The notes below the pieces were generated by a model. That model worked only from the letters and a program-made list of their open reading frames with translations. It made no database searches and was not told the origin of the DNA. From Bemisia tabaci (taxonomy: Eukaryota; Arthropoda; Insecta; Hemiptera; Aleyrodidae): a DNA stretch of 64,000 nt. Shown piece after piece: positions 34,571 to 47,054 of the stretch. Numbering within the stretch: the first letter of the stretch is position 1; each line of letters begins with the position of its first letter. A program made the position numbers and the translations under genes. The DNA is taken from positions 24,999,372 to 25,063,371 of the forward strand of contig NC_092797.1 of NCBI RefSeq assembly GCF_918797505.1. Reading direction: 5' to 3'.

Positions 34571-34760
34571 ATCAACTAAGGCTAAAATCAAACTAAAAAA
34601 CTCAAATTCGCTTACGTCTAATTGCCAGACTAGTTTCGGGAGCTTCAATCGTCTCCCATCTTCAGACGAAGATGGGAGACGATTGAAGCTCCCGAAACTA
34701 GTCTGGCAAGTAGACGTAAGCGAATTTGAGTTTTTTAGTTTGATTTTAGCCTTAGTTGAT
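34571..34760. repeat. 190-bp near-perfect palindrome of a hammerhead-like repeat end
   Basis: Two 95-bp arms (34,571-34,665 and 34,666-34,760) are reverse complements with only a couple of differences and almost no loop. Each arm contains gatgggagacgattgaagct and cccgaaactag. The left arm read on the minus strand gives CTGAAGA - GGGAG...CTCCC - GAAAC. It looks like two ends of the same element family joined head to head. Confidence 0.9.
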
Positions 34761-36121
34761 GGAATGCCAAGTTTAGGAGTAGCTTCTTCAATGTTTGTTC
34801 AATCCAAGTGCAAGCTCCGTTTTTGTGCCCCACATGTTAGTCACCGTCATATTACTTTGTCTCGTATTTCTTTCCGTATGAAGCATATCTTTAACTGAAT
34901 CCTCTATGCTCCAATACGATGCGTACGTGGATGAGGATGGCACAAATCGTTTATGTTTTCCGCCTGCTCCGTGAACTCTGCTAATATGTTTTGCGACACG
35001 CCGTCAATCAAGAATGGAGAAAAAGACCAAACTTTTAACGGAAAAGAATCAACGGATATGCCCCTTTTTAACAAGCTAGCAGAATCAACACCCAGTTCCA
35101 CAACCCCATCCTTGAGGACTTTCCTGAGTATCAACCGATTCATCCAGTAGGAAAATCACACCAAAAATGTCAAGTCGTCACTTCTCCGCACAAGAAAGTT
35201 TCCCATTTTGACTACAACACAGATTATACTTCCACCTATTCATAAGCAGTATTATTTTGATTCGTCTGTTTCATGCTAAATTGTATTTGTCCGCCGATCA
35301 CCTTGAAATTTTGATCAGTCGCGCGATACAGAGTGACCTTTGTAAGCAGTAAAGGTATTCGCAAATGTTAACGTTTGATCGCTGCAAACCTCGCCTGTTG
35401 GCCGTTGGGGGCTGGGTCTTATCAGTCTCACGACCCTATTGTTACTGAAAATTCAAGGTCTGCGGTAAAATGTTCGGCGCTACGAAAAGGTGGGTGTTAA
35501 CGATTAGTTTAACTAATTTGATTACCTAGCAGCTTATTCTCTTATCATCTAAAATCGACGTGACACGTTATATTTTCAAAGATTTAACTCTTCTTAAGAA
35601 GTTGATAACGTTTTGTTCTTGATAGATTTGAATTTTTATTTGAATCTCCTCCGATTTAAGGAATTAACCGTGGGCGCGAGGATCGTCCGATTCCCTGTAG
35701 GGCAAAGGCAAGGCGCAAATGATTGATTTTCGATATTTTCCCATTTGAAACAATGGTAAAGAATCGATTATTAAGATGTTTGTTGCGAACACCGAATTTA
35801 TCGATCCTTTTCCATGGGCTTAAATGGCAGAGCAAAGCATGGCACGCCACTGCCCCAAGTATCCTCTAAACTTCCCTCCCAGCCTTTTCTTTGGGGTTTC
35901 TTTTTCTTTTCGTTAAGTCTGTTCTCCATTTGGATCAACTTGAACGAGTGGAGTACGTTTCATCTCGCACACTTCCGTGGAGCATTGCGTCTGTTTGCTC
36001 ATTGTCCAGAACCGCATAGTAGAACAGGAAACATGCTGAATCTAGTGCCACGCCGAAAAATATTGGAGAAATAGTGGGTCCGTCCCCTGCCTAAGTATTA
36101 TACTGCCTATACTTATACACA
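34761..36121. other. Intergenic stretch
   Basis: No supported gene; short frames on both strands at 34,904-35,150 were examined and not recognised. Confidence 0.35.
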
Positions 36122-36186
36122 GATAAAACATATGACGGGCCTGGGTGGCCCAGGTTAGTCATTCTATGGGTAGACATGTAAAATAA

Positions 36187-36226
<40 letters not shown>

Positions 36227-36340
36227 GTTTTTAAGGATTCTTGTTGAGCTATTTGAGAAGGACAGACTTCTTTGTCAATTACAACTACTGTGGCGCGAAA
36301 AACAAAAAGCTGCCGAGCCTCGTGGACCCGTTCAGTCAGC
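36122..36340. repeat. Dispersed repeat 'catatgacgggcctggg', copy 2
   Basis: Matches 31,705-31,950 at both ends (acatatgacgggcctggg; gcgcgaaaaacaaaaagc). The internal tract here is about 30 T. Confidence 0.75.
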
Positions 36341-36404
36341 CATCGAAAGGTTAAACATCGTCCGAGTTTCTGAATCGTTGCAATTAAGATACATATTTAC
36401 CCTT

Positions 36405-36631
36405 CACTGGAAAAAAAACACATTGGATCTAGAGTCCGGATTCTTAAAAGCATCGACAAGAAAAAATACTCTTGATTCAATCAGATTTAAGCTTAAATCA
36501 AGAACCAAGCCTCTCAATTTGAGCGGATTTCCTTTTGATTTAATCTTAAATCTGATTGAATCAAGAGTCCTTTTTCTTGTCAATGTTTTCAAGTGTCTGA
36601 AATCTAGATCCAATGTGTTTTTCCCCCAGTG
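36405..36631. mobile_element. Palindromic MITE, CACTGGAAAAAA family
   Basis: Complete 227-bp copy from CACTGGAAAAAAAACAC to CCCCCAGTG with the usual inverted arms. Flanks are ctt and ttt rather than TA. Confidence 0.9.
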
Positions 36632-37616
36632 TTTAATTGAGTGGGAACAAGGCAGGGACCGGTAAAAGAAATAACGCGTGGTCCGAATTTTACGTAGATT
36701 TTAGCGTCACGCAAGTCAGTGGTCGTCAGGGTCGTGTGTCGAGTCATCCTCACTGTGTGATGCGCCATCAATCCAGCTAGCGGCAATGTGCCTTTACCCG
36801 TAGTCGAATAGTTATCTCTAATAACTCTCAAATTGCGTTTGGTGCAATGCTAGAAGCATCCATGCAGTCTTGAAGGCGTTACCATGCGGCCGACTCTGAC
36901 CGCACTATTTGGCGCAATGCGTGAAGTATTCCGGCAGTGTTGCAGGCGCTGATATGAGTCTGATGCCGACCGCACCTGTTAGGTGCGATTATTCGAACTC
37001 GCGTTAGGATAATCTTCGCAACGCACAATTGCGCACAAAAGGCACATGTTGTGTTTCGACGCCGTATGAACTTTGCCTCGTTTCTCCTGAGAAAATATTT
37101 TTTCTAAGATAAGTTAATAAAAGTTTATAATCTTTGCTCTTTTAGATTGAATGGACCATTAAACAAGGTGCTTTAAACACTCTGAGTACATGACTTTTCA
37201 CCAGAATTTCACGTAGAACACGATACGCGCAACGAAGACTACTGAAATCAAGTTTTAGCTGAGATACTAACGTTTTAATTGTCCATGTGTTATGGGAACT
37301 ATGAATTGCCGATCACAAAAATTACGATAGTTTTAATAAATTACGTTGAGTATGGCATGGAGTCTGCCTCTGCAATGTCGCAAAAGGAGATCCGTGCCTT
37401 CGCCTTTTGGTCATCGATTTGTTAATATCCCGTTCAAAAGTTGATCTCCTAACTTCCCGTTGTGTGAATATAGTCAATGGACATGAAATTTTGCAGTGCG
37501 CTTTCGCCGTAAATCTATCATTCACGGCGATTTCCATGACGACAAACGCCTCGGCAGCCGAGTTATCAGCTGGCCGAAAAAAAGCGCCCCGAAAGAACGA
37601 AAATAGCTCATAGCTC
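36632..37616. other. No recognisable gene
   Basis: 36,840-36,990 has two loosely repeated strings (gcgcaatgc...gcagtcttgaaggcgtt / gcgcaatgcgtgaag...gcagtgttgcaggcgct), a diverged tandem pair of about 70 bp. Confidence 0.35.
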
Positions 37617-37877
37617 TACAAGTCCGGAAATGGTATTGATTTTTTAAAGGCGGTCCGGAAGTACCGAAAACTTGCGGAAGTTCCGCCAAAAGGTCCGAAT
37701 TTTCTTTAAATTTTCTGTCATTGTTTTCGCAATTTCAAATTTTTGAAATTTTTCTAATTTCGTCAAGTAGAGGTACTGAAAAATTTTCTGTTGGAGGAGG
37801 TACTGAATTTCTCGAGAATGTACTGAAAAGGTTCTGTAAAAGTACTTATTTTTGACCGGCCTGTTTTAGTCGACCCT
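37617..37877. repeat. Dispersed repeat 'aagtccggaa...ggtactga', copy 1
   Basis: Shares with 54,057-54,354 the strings ggcggtccggaagtac, caaatttttgaaattt, gaggtactgaatttct and ctgtaaaagtact, in the same order. About 260-300 bp. The short unit gtactga recurs several times within each copy. Confidence 0.85.
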
Positions 37878-39146
37878 CTAATCATTGCACCATTGTATCA
37901 ATAGTACAGAAACGAAGCGAAACCGTCGCGAAAGGGCATAGCATTCTATATTGAGCGCAAGGAAGCGCCCAGAACTGTATAAGTAGTATCAAACACTATA
38001 ATTAACCGACGAGTATAGGAAAACTCAAAAAGAAGTCATTAGCTAAGTATAAAAATGTGTAAACTCAGTTAATGGATCGCTATAGAAAAGTCTCATGGAT
38101 AATCAGCTTCGTTAATCCTTTTCGTTCCCATTTCCTTCTTTTGGTGGAAAAAATAGAAATGATTAGAGATCAGACTTTAACATGGATTGCACGGCTCTAT
38201 GGAACCTAACTCGAGAACTCGACTTAGAGTCATTGTCCTCTGATGGAAATTGGTAGCTTGCCGAAGCCGTATAAACCCACTAACCGAGTTTCAAGCGTGT
38301 AGTTATTAATTTATTCTTCGTTTTTTTGCGTGCGCAAGATCTGAGTTAGTCCCAGTTTTTTTCTCTTAATTTATAAAGCTTCCTTAACAGTTCCGTATGA
38401 CAGATTTTTTTGTTCGTTTGAATTTCGCCGCCAATGTGTTGCTGGGAGTATTTTGAACTTGCAGCCTCCGAGACACAAAAACAGTACCGATTAAAATAAA
38501 CTCTCGTCAGATTAATATCAACTTCCGACTCCTCTATGGCCCGCATTTTGTAATTGATTCATTACCGATTCTATTTAAGGACCTGGTTTTTTTCTTCTTT
38601 TGACCCGGGCGAGTAGAGGAGTGAAAGGAGCCGAATGCTTCCGATTGCAAGTCAATTTACTGCCTTACATAATGCTGATGAGAAATGAACAATCCTCAGC
38701 TGAGAATTTTTCAATGGACGGATCAATTCCTATGTAGTAGTATAGCCATTATGGGTTTGTTACAGGACCTCCTGTCAGGTCATTAATGTTCTACTATGCA
38801 AGACAGGGCAACGCGTATTTTCTTCTTGCTGTTTGGCTTTCCTCCTTACTTCTAATTATCTTCCTCTCCATTTTGTTTCTTTCAGGTCCTGAACAATGAA
38901 AATTCAACAAATTATAGACCAATAACGAGTAAAATTGTACTTTTTCTCTGGAGGAATTTCTCTTGAAATACTTTCAGCCAAAATGTTTAAAAGAAATTCT
39001 AAATCTTAAACACATGCTCTGTCCATCGCGATACTTATGATGCTAGTGTTTGTTTCAATGTGTTATGAAACCTTTTTCTTACCAATTTGTCCAAACTTTG
39101 ATGCTTTTTCTTTTCCACTGCGGCCGTTTCCAGCAATCGCTCATCA
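37878..39146. other. No recognisable gene
   Basis: AT-rich with short unsupported frames. Confidence 0.35.
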
Positions 39147-39353
39147 GTGGTAAGAAAAACCTCTTCGTTCAAGAGTGCAGTTTCTTGTCGCCGGATTTAA
39201 GGGTCTGGACTCTTGTTTCAAGCGGATTTTGAATTGAATCAATGCAAAATCCGCTTGAAACAAGAGTTCAAGACTCTTAAATCCGGCGACAAGAAACTGC
39301 ACTCTTAAGTCAATGCACCGCGGCATTGGTCCAAGAGGTTTTTTTTTACCAGT
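39147..39353. mobile_element. Palindromic MITE related to the CACTGG families
   Basis: Ends cagtggtaagaaaaacctct and agaggtttttttttaccagtg. Inner arms cttgtcgccggatttaaggg / cttaaatccggcgacaag and caagcggattttgaattgaa. Related to the CACTGGAAAAAA family in style and in gactct motifs but with a distinct sequence. Confidence 0.85.
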
Positions 39354-39359
39354 GATCGT

Positions 39360-41100
39360 CAGGTGTTTCAAATTTCTGAAAAACTTAAATTATACAACGT
39401 CTTCGCGATCGCGAGTAGTTACTGTTCGGTTCCCGCGTTCGCTATGTGATATTCTTTGTTTCTGCAAAATTACACCTCACTCTTATTTATACAAGTGCTT
39501 TATATAAAGTGTGATTAAATAGCTCGTTTTAAAAATTGTCCAACACCGAAGAACAAAACATGCAAATCCAAAAACCGGCAAACATTTAAGTCAGCCCTAA
39601 AATGTCGATTGCGCATGACCGTAAAAGCCTTTTTCTTGCTGCAAAACGGAATTTCGAATCTTCCCAGGTTAGTGTTTTTGGAAAGAAACATTGGATTAAA
39701 GACGAAGATAAACACTTAGTCCCGTAATAAGTAAACTGCCAACATACCAACAAGTTATGGCTGTGTCACCTCAAACGACCAATCAATTATCGGCAAGATG
39801 CTCTCGACCTTAGAATCGTCATGCGGCCTAGGCAGAGCAGAAATGGCAAGTGGAATTGAATGCCAGTGTGTGCGTGAGCAGATCGAAAGTGAGAGTGATA
39901 CGGTGACGGAGACAGCACTAATTACTGCTGAGTCAGAGCTCCAGCAATTTCAGGAGGATAAAGAATCTTCAAGTGGATACCACGCCACCGCTCTACCGTG
40001 CTACAGAAAAAAGTCGTATGAACATTTAAACGTTGCCACAGTTATATCGACATTAAACTCATTTTCTCTATCACTTCTTATGAGTTTTCTTTAAATTTTT
40101 GGCAGCATTGTATTCATAAGCGAATTTAATACGTTTTAAAATATCAGGACAAAATATTCATAACTATTCATGAAAATGAATAACATGTACGGGATCGTTT
40201 GGCAACAACCGGAGATTTGCACGCCTTTTTTCTCTCCGCACAGCATCGATGGTTCGGTCCGGCAGATGGGAACGCGCGAAGGGGTATGGCAACCAGCTAC
40301 CGGCTTATTCCAATCGTCATGGTCTCGCGTTATGAAACCGAAACACCAGCACCAAAGGTAACCGAACCTGAACTCGCTCGCATATTGACTATTGACACGT
40401 CGGACGTCGGTCCGACGCGACGACGCACACTCACCCATCGACACTGATAAGTGTGTCTGTGTGTGACGTGACGCCAGCCAATTATGTTTGCCACTCCGAC
40501 CATAACCCAAAGCCGACGAAGGAACCAATGAGTAGTGGCTACGAAATGATATTTTGCGAAAAGGATCGATTTTGTTGAGGCGCGTCTATGTTCCTGTCGC
40601 GGACAAGACATTACTTGGCTCGTCGTTACATGACGTTACCTGGAGCGGTGCAAAGAAAGAACCGAAAATGTCCGAGCATGACACAAGGAGATTAACCTAT
40701 GCAGCCATTTAGTTGATCGGTTGGTGGTCGAAGTATTGGAAGTTATCGCTGAGGCATACGGAAAATTGACTCCAAGAATCGTCAAGAACGAAAACCGGCA
40801 TTTATGGAAATTCCGAATATCCGATTCTGGTACCCTGAACATGCGTCATGGTCAAATAAGCCAGTAGTTGCTGAAATTAAAATAATGTTTTATTGCAGAA
40901 TTCGTCACAGGAACATCGAAGAAACTACAATGATTAAGTAAATGATGAAAGCGTTTGAAGGAATCCGTAAATGTAATTTTACAAGGCAGGAATTACCACT
41001 TCTTTTCTCAGTTCGTAAATTTAGTCGATTTGGAAACTTGTGTGCCTAAAAGTACGGTAGAGAAGGTTAAACTCCTGTATAATCTCTTAGCCTGATTAAT
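39360..41100. other. Intergenic, one degraded MITE piece
   Basis: 39,995-40,045 (accgtgctacag...gtcgtatgaacat...cgttgcca) resembles the left end of the GCACAGCAG MITE family. 40,200-40,610 is richer in CpG. No gene recognised. Confidence 0.4.
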
Positions 41101-41104
41101 GGAA

Positions 41105-41414
41105 TTTTGTGTTCGTCTGTTAGACAAGACAAGACTGAAGCAAAGAGGAGCTGTGTGAAAATGGTCGGCGTGCTGTGTCTTAGGGTGAACAGGAGCTTTG
41201 TAATTGGTTGGCTGTGTCGTCTGGGCGACCAATACAAGGTAGCCGCTTATTGGGCTGAGGAATCGACTGGTAATCCACCAGCGAGGAGGTGCCTTTCCGT
41301 AGTTGATTATTTAGCCTGATTAGTGGCTTCCTCCGTCACCGAGACGGCAGATACGACCAATCACATCGCTTCATTTTACATCAGTCTTGTCCTATCTATT
41401 AGGGGAACACAAAA
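41105..41414. mobile_element. 310-bp element with 34-bp imperfect terminal inverted repeats
   Basis: Left ttttgtgttc...agacaagacaagactga, right tcagtcttgtcctatct...gaacacaaaa. The interior contains attggttggc/accaatcac pairings. Non-coding MITE. Confidence 0.75.
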
Positions 41415-43200
41415 CTGAAAAAAATAGTTCCGTTCACATGGCTCCTGCACTTTCTTTGTTACAGCTACAGGTACCGTTAACTGTCCTCACGACCTAAAAT
41501 CTGTTCTCATAACAGAAATTTTCTGTAAGTATAACAGAGGAAGTGTGGGAGCCCGATGAACAGGAGGTTTTGTTATCAGCGCCGACCATAACTTTGCATG
41601 AAAATTTCAGCACTCAGACTGGCGGAGACTTAAACGCGGGAGCATAAGTGTAGCGATATGTCCTCAAGACAAGCATGTAATCCGCCATTGAATCTAATCT
41701 TTCAATAATAACCTGTAAAGGCAAGAAAAAAAAGCAATTTAATTTATTTATCAAATTTTGAAAATGTATTTAGTAATAATATAATTATCATAAACCTTAT
41801 ACGAGGTGGACATTAAGTATGGATACTTGTTAATATCTCGAGGACGGTTGCAGATATTGACATGCGATGTAGACGAAACTGCCTCACATGTAAATTGACC
41901 ATTTTTGAGGGGGACCCGATATCCCCTCTGGGGGGAAGGGCTGAAAACCGGAGGTATCTTTAGAAAGAACCGCAATTGGGAGCTCTCCTCAGTGTGTGAT
42001 ACTATTTACCTCGTTGGAAAGATCATTCAAAAAGGAAAGTTTGGCGCAAACCGCGCAGGTTGGTATTTTTTACCGTTTTGTTATTGTGTCCTAAATTTTA
42101 TCTCGGCTGGTTACTGGCCAAATTAGAGGAAAATTGACATCGGATTTTTTTTTGGGGGGGGGGGGGGGCTGGACACGAGCAGAACAAATCTGACATCAGA
42201 GACCATGTAAAGCAAAACCCTTTTAACCCTCCGCCAAATATCTTTTGAAAGCCAAACGAAGGAGATAAAACAAGTAATTTTTTTTCTCGAAAAAACCAGG
42301 AGGAAATGAAGAACCGAGGAAAGTTGAGATCTTTGTCATCATATTCGCGCATTTGCCTAGAATAGAGAACAGCGTCTTTGCTAACATTCATAACCAGGTG
42401 GTACCGCAACCGAAAAAATTGAAGTACATTTGTTTTGTTGCGTCATGAATTCGTCAAGGGTGATTTCATCGAGAAATTCCGGAAAAATACTCATGAATCT
42501 AACTCTTATAGTGCCTCTTTAATAGTAGCGGCTTCACTATTGTTCGATACCCAAATAAGGAAAACATATTTTGGGTTGAAAATACAAGTTTCCCGTCGAC
42601 TGGTGTAAAGCAAACCCCAATTATACCTTAGAATGCTCGTCTTCTTAGTTTAAAACCTGGTATTTTCAATGAGCATTTAGGATTTTTTCTCTTGCACGTT
42701 CATCCTCACCCAACCCTCAGATGACGGCAATTCTGACGTTCCAATCCATCCATCTGTTTGTATTAGCCTCTTACGAAACTGCTGTCATAATTGAAAAGAA
42801 TGACATGTGATGAGTTAGAATTAATAATCTCATACGAGCAAAGAGGACAGGTGCCGCACCATATCATAAATTGAAATATCGCACAATGGCAGCATGTTAC
42901 AGATTACGCCTGTGGATCAGCCAGGGACGCAGTGCCAAGTTGCAATGTCTCCACCTCTATTTTTGTTTAGACTCTCATGCTTTATCGTCCTTCAATCGCG
43001 TTCCACATGATTTTGCACATGCAGCTTTTGAATGAACCATGAAGAAAAACCCGTGCAGCACCTGTGTAAGTAAAACATAGTATTTTTCTTCGCGAAATAT
43101 AGATAAACGTACACTATGGCAGCTCGAGAACATAGAAAAAAAATTGACAGGACAAGGCGAGGACGATGCTGAAAATCACACAATAATTATTCTAAATCAT
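41415..43200. other. Intergenic stretch
   Basis: Contains a T/G homopolymer pair at about 42,146-42,168. No supported gene. Confidence 0.4.
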
Positions 43201-43206
43201 GGGACG

Positions 43207-43366
43207 TATCGACCGGTCGATCCCGCGGTCATTATCAACCGTCAAAAAAAATTAAAAAAAGCCGTCACGACCTGGGACCGGTAAAATTGTTTTAGCTATT
43301 GGTTTTTCTTAAAGATTTTTTAATGTTTTTTGACGGTTGATAATGACTGGGATACCGGTCGAAACG
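43207..43366. repeat. Inverted repeat with cgaccggtcg...gtcattatcaaccgtc arms
   Basis: ggtcattatcaaccgtcaaa pairs with tttgacggttgataatgac. The outer parts ccggtcgatcccg / gggataccggtcg also pair. Right of it lies gaaacgttccgtga, the same GAAACGTT-CCG style as in the 5.7-6.0 kb repeat units. Confidence 0.8.
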
Positions 43367-43671
43367 TTCCGTGATTTGTTATAATTATTGTGTTTTTCAG
43401 CCTCGTACCCGCCTTTCCCTGTCTATTTTTATTCATCGCAAAAATTTGTTATTTAATCCTTTATTTCCTGGTCAAATTTTTTCAAACGTCAAGTGTATAA
43501 AATTTCTGTAGGGCTGTCTTTTTACGTATTTATGGAGTCCCATTTTGAGGCCCATTGCTTTTACTTTAAAGCTGGAGAGTATCAGAAGCGTGGAAACAAT
43601 GTGTTATTAATACCACTAATTGCAGAAAATGGACAAATGACTGTATTCTGCGCCGAGCCTCGAGCTCAGTT

Positions 43672-43975
43672 CCATTGTGCCAGTCTCTTCTTGTAGCTCT
43701 CGCCACCCAAATACGCTCCCACGATTTGCTGCCATTGAGCGGTAAAAGTAAAACTGTTCATGATTTGTCTCATCCATTCTAATTTCTCCTCGTCTCTCAC
43801 TCTGTGAGGTACCTCTCTCCCAAATTTTTTCATTCAGGATGTAAGTTATCCACCAAAATTTGAAAGCAATTAGAAATAGAACGTAATCATAAAAAATAGA
43901 AATCATTACTTACCGAGACGCGCCTGCCACCGATTTGTCTCTTCCTCTACGACATTTCGACCGAGTTCATCAGAA
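43672..43975 (-). CDS. Candidate last exons of an unidentified gene
   Basis: Two pieces. At 43,915-43,975 an open stretch (ISDELGRNVVEEETNRWQAR) ends in a good donor CGTCTCG|GTAAGT. At about 43,680-43,840 a frame reads FGREVPHRVRDEEKLEWMRQ, then NSFTFTAQWQQIVGAYLGG and YKKRLAQWN before a stop. Acidic/aromatic composition and the donor favour real coding. No acceptor for the second piece could be fixed and the family is unknown. Confidence 0.35.
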
Positions 43976-44359
43976 ATTAACAACCCAAATTTTCGAAGAA
44001 ATTGAGCTAATATTGTTTTTGAGTTTCACTAGTCGTTTATTTTTTCCTGCCAAAATCTGTAAGTCGAAAATAGAAATTAGATTGTGAAAAGAGAGGTTAA
44101 ATTTTATTGTTTACATCATCCTTATGCAGGCATTAAGGTTTCAACCTCTTTTTCTCAGTTTCAACTTTATATGGGATGGTTCCTTTCTGATGAACTCGGT
44201 CTATTTCATCCTAGTCATCTTCACTTTTCTTATTTTCTGTAACATACTGGTCGGAGGCGGGGCGAAGGAGTACGCGCTGGAGGGGGGGGGGGCGAATCGG
44301 ATATTGGGGGATATGCGGCACGGTGCCGCTATCGATAAAGTTAGATTTTGAAAAATTAA

Positions 44360-44694
44360 AACTGGCAGCGCTCCCCCTGTTTATACTCTCGTTAATGCGT
44401 CAGTTGCGCTGGTCACAACATCGTGTTATGATGCTTGATCCGTTTAGATCAGCTAAATTTAATGAGAACAGTCCTAAGAACAACCTACTTCAGTCAATAT
44501 TAATCGAGATATCGCGATTTAAAAAATTCGGTTCATGACGTCATCCCCCGCGCTTCTGACACCCTGTGTTTCTTCCACCTTGCTTTCATCCGAGATTCAC
44601 GTCGAGTAACCTGGTGCAAACGTGTGTCTCTCTGGCTGATGAAAGCAACGTGGAAGAAACCAAGGGTGTCACCACTGCGATGAATGACGTCATT
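44360..44694. repeat. Dispersed repeat with terminal hairpin, copy 1
   Basis: 44,535-44,694 is an inverted repeat: atgacgtcat at both ends, gacaccctgtgtttcttcca pairing with tggaagaaaccaagggtgtc, and gctttcatc/gatgaaagc. The part 44,390-44,540 matches 55,090-55,250 in reverse complement (aagcat..aacacgat.ttgtgaccagcgc). Confidence 0.75.
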
Positions 44695-45087
44695 AAATGA
44701 TTTTTTTAAAGCGCGAGAAAGGTGATCAAACCGGTCAAATGAAGCAGCCGTGGCATATATAGCCCTCGCCATCAACAATTCCAGTCCATCCTGAAAATGA
44801 GAGAAGATTTTTTATAAGAGCAAGTCAAAATTTCCGTAATGCCCTTTTTTGGTCGGAAAAGAAGTGGTTTTTTAAAAAAAAAAAAAAAATAAATAATTTT
44901 AGGGGGCTCATCAAACACACCCGCTAAACCTACCCGGTGTAGCACAGAATAGCAGTAACCCTGACTATGTGTAATTGTGAAAGAAAAGAAGATTCTGCAC
45001 TCCACATACAGTGCTGCCGCAGTAAAATTTAGTGACAAAATTTCCATTGTAGGGTGATAAAGGAGAAACTTACATGCTCCTTTGAAA

Positions 45088-45316
45088 TCATTCCATCGCA
45101 GAAACTATGAGCTTTGCTGTTTTTGAAACTTTGTAGATCGGCACTGTTCCATTCGGCCTTGAAGCGCTTTCCTCAGAGTCATCTGTTTCTACCTCTTCGT
45201 CTTCGCTATCTGTATCGGAGCATGAGTACGCAGTTGGAGGTTTCTTTTTTGGCGCTATCTTTGTTTGGATCAACTTCTTTCGTCTTACGTGTATATTCTT
45301 TGCCTCAGTAAGGACA
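45088..45316 (-). CDS. Candidate terminal exon with acidic serine-rich tail
   Basis: A frame opens after a possible acceptor CCCTGCAG (about 45,317). It reads VLTEAKNIHVRRKKLIQTK, then KKKPPTAY, an acidic stretch (SDTDSEDEEVETDDSEES) and VSKTAKLIVSAME before TGA at 45,088. The composition, basic then acidic, is that of a disordered C-terminal tail. It may be the end of the gene that begins near 46.8 kb on the same strand; not proven. Confidence 0.4.
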
Positions 45317-45907
45317 GCTGCAGGGATATGAAACGAAGAAGATTTTTACGTCAGGCATGGAGCAAATTCAAAAGTGATGTGCAAAACGCTTGGAATTTTC
45401 ATTTCCGAAGTGAAGGCCTAGAAAGATTCTCAAGTTCGGAAAAGTTAGGCCGAAAGCTCCAGTCTTAGTGCGCCCTACCATCAATTTCAAGTCAAAGGTC
45501 AAGAGGCGGATGAAATTTTACTTTTCTCAAGCTGCTGAAATATGAATGCAGTGTATTAGAAAAAATATTAAAGAACTCGGTAAACAAATTTACCTTTTTT
45601 CAATTGGCTGTCAGATGCTGTTGCATCCGGGTATCGTCAATTACTAAACACCAATTGCTCTGTGGACACAAAACTTTCCTCCTCCCCCCTCCTCCCTTCA
45701 TTGTAAGGTTGAAAAATGCCGCACCGGGTGCCTTTTTTTCACCATTTTTAAGAAACCAATGACATAAGTAAAACCAGAAACCACCGACTAGAGAAAGAAA
45801 GTCAACAAACGGACACTGAATTTAAATACTCAACATTTATATAAAATATTGCAAGCTAAAGAAAAATTCGCACAAGAAAATCCGTGAAAATTCAAGTTTC
45901 TGTTGAA

Positions 45908-46215
45908 TTATAATTGGTAAATTTGTCCCTGTACCTTTGGAATATTCTCTAGTTTGCTAAAGAGGAAATTTCGACGCGAATGAATGAGAGCGCGGTAACG
46001 CTTAATTTCCGGCGCCTTATTTATTCCTCGTGTATTTTTCAATATTGGAACATTAATGACCTGCATGAAGTTCTCATTAGGATGAAATGCATCATCATCT
46101 TTCACTGGCCACTTCCAATCTAAACAAGCCAAAGTCATGAGTCTTTTATCTGCTCCATCCTCGTGTTCCTCTGTGATAATGCCCAAAAAAGTATCATTGA
46201 TTCCTGTTGCATACT
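45908..46215 (-). CDS. Candidate exon, unidentified protein
   Basis: Open frame containing GINDTFLGIITEEHEDGADK, LACLDWKWPVKDDDAFHPN and NFMQVINVPILKNTRG before a TAA at 45,908. It reads like a folded protein rather than noise. A possible acceptor ATGCAACAG lies at about 46,206. Whether it continues upstream could not be resolved: a donor-like ATACG|GTAAGT lies just upstream at about 46,252. No family recognised. Confidence 0.4.
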
Positions 46216-46613
46216 GCTCCCTTTTGGGTGGTCATCACTGGGACACTTACCGTATATAAATTAAATATACTTCTTACAAAAATGAAAAAAAAAAAAAAAT
46301 AAATAGAAATGAAAAAAGAAGAATGAATCGACTTATTCGACCCAGCGCCTCCAACATGTGATGGTCCGTAAACTATCTTGAAAGAAAATGGGGATGGAAA
46401 GGGGGGGGAGGCTCGGGGAAAGAAGAGATGGCGATGGATATGTCCCTCGGATCAGCCTCCAACGCGAGAGTAAAGGACCTCCAGGAAGGTGACGATAGCG
46501 AGGGATAAAATCCCGCGGATCGAGTCATTGACGCGAGATTCCAAAGGAGTAGGAAAAGGAAGGGGGGGGGGGGGTCAAAAGACGAGTAGAGTTTTAACGT
46601 TCAATGAGCTTAC

Positions 46614-46861
46614 CGATCATCTAACGAGGAAAAATCATCGGCATCGATGTATTCGTGCGCGAGCTCCTTGGGTTTAAGCGTGGCACGCCATCGCGTCCAC
46701 GCGCCAAGTCTAATGCCGAAGCGATGCCAAAACGCCACGCGGAAGCAAAAGATTATAGCAACGGAACAGAAAAGAACAGGGAACAAAAGAATGCTAGTTA
46801 GCTTGAACCACTCAGATGAGGGAATAATCAGAGAAGTTCCTCCAATGAAATACATCGGCAT
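46614..46861 (-). CDS. Candidate first coding exon, small membrane protein
   Basis: ATG at 46,861, then a membrane segment of about 20 residues (TSILLFPVLFCSVAIIFCF, residues 22-40) and a basic juxtamembrane part (RVAFWHRFGIRLGAWTRWR). An acidic end (YIDADDFSSLDD) reaches a canonical donor GATGATCG|GTAAGC. One membrane span followed by positive charge suggests a type with the C-terminus in the cytosol. The family is not recognised. Sequence just upstream of the ATG has no strong acceptor, which is why this is taken as a first exon. Confidence 0.45.
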
Positions 46862-47054
46862 CTCAGGAGGTGTTGATTGTAAGTGTAATTGGATTTAATT
46901 GGTAATTATAAGCTTACTTTCTTCAATTTCATACAAGAGATAATCGAATGAAAAAGAATTAAAATTTAAGTGCAGTTTCTCAGAGCAATCTTTGAAATAC
47001 TCGAAAGAATGGCACTTTTAATTTTCGATTTTCAAAATATACATCTGACAGAGA

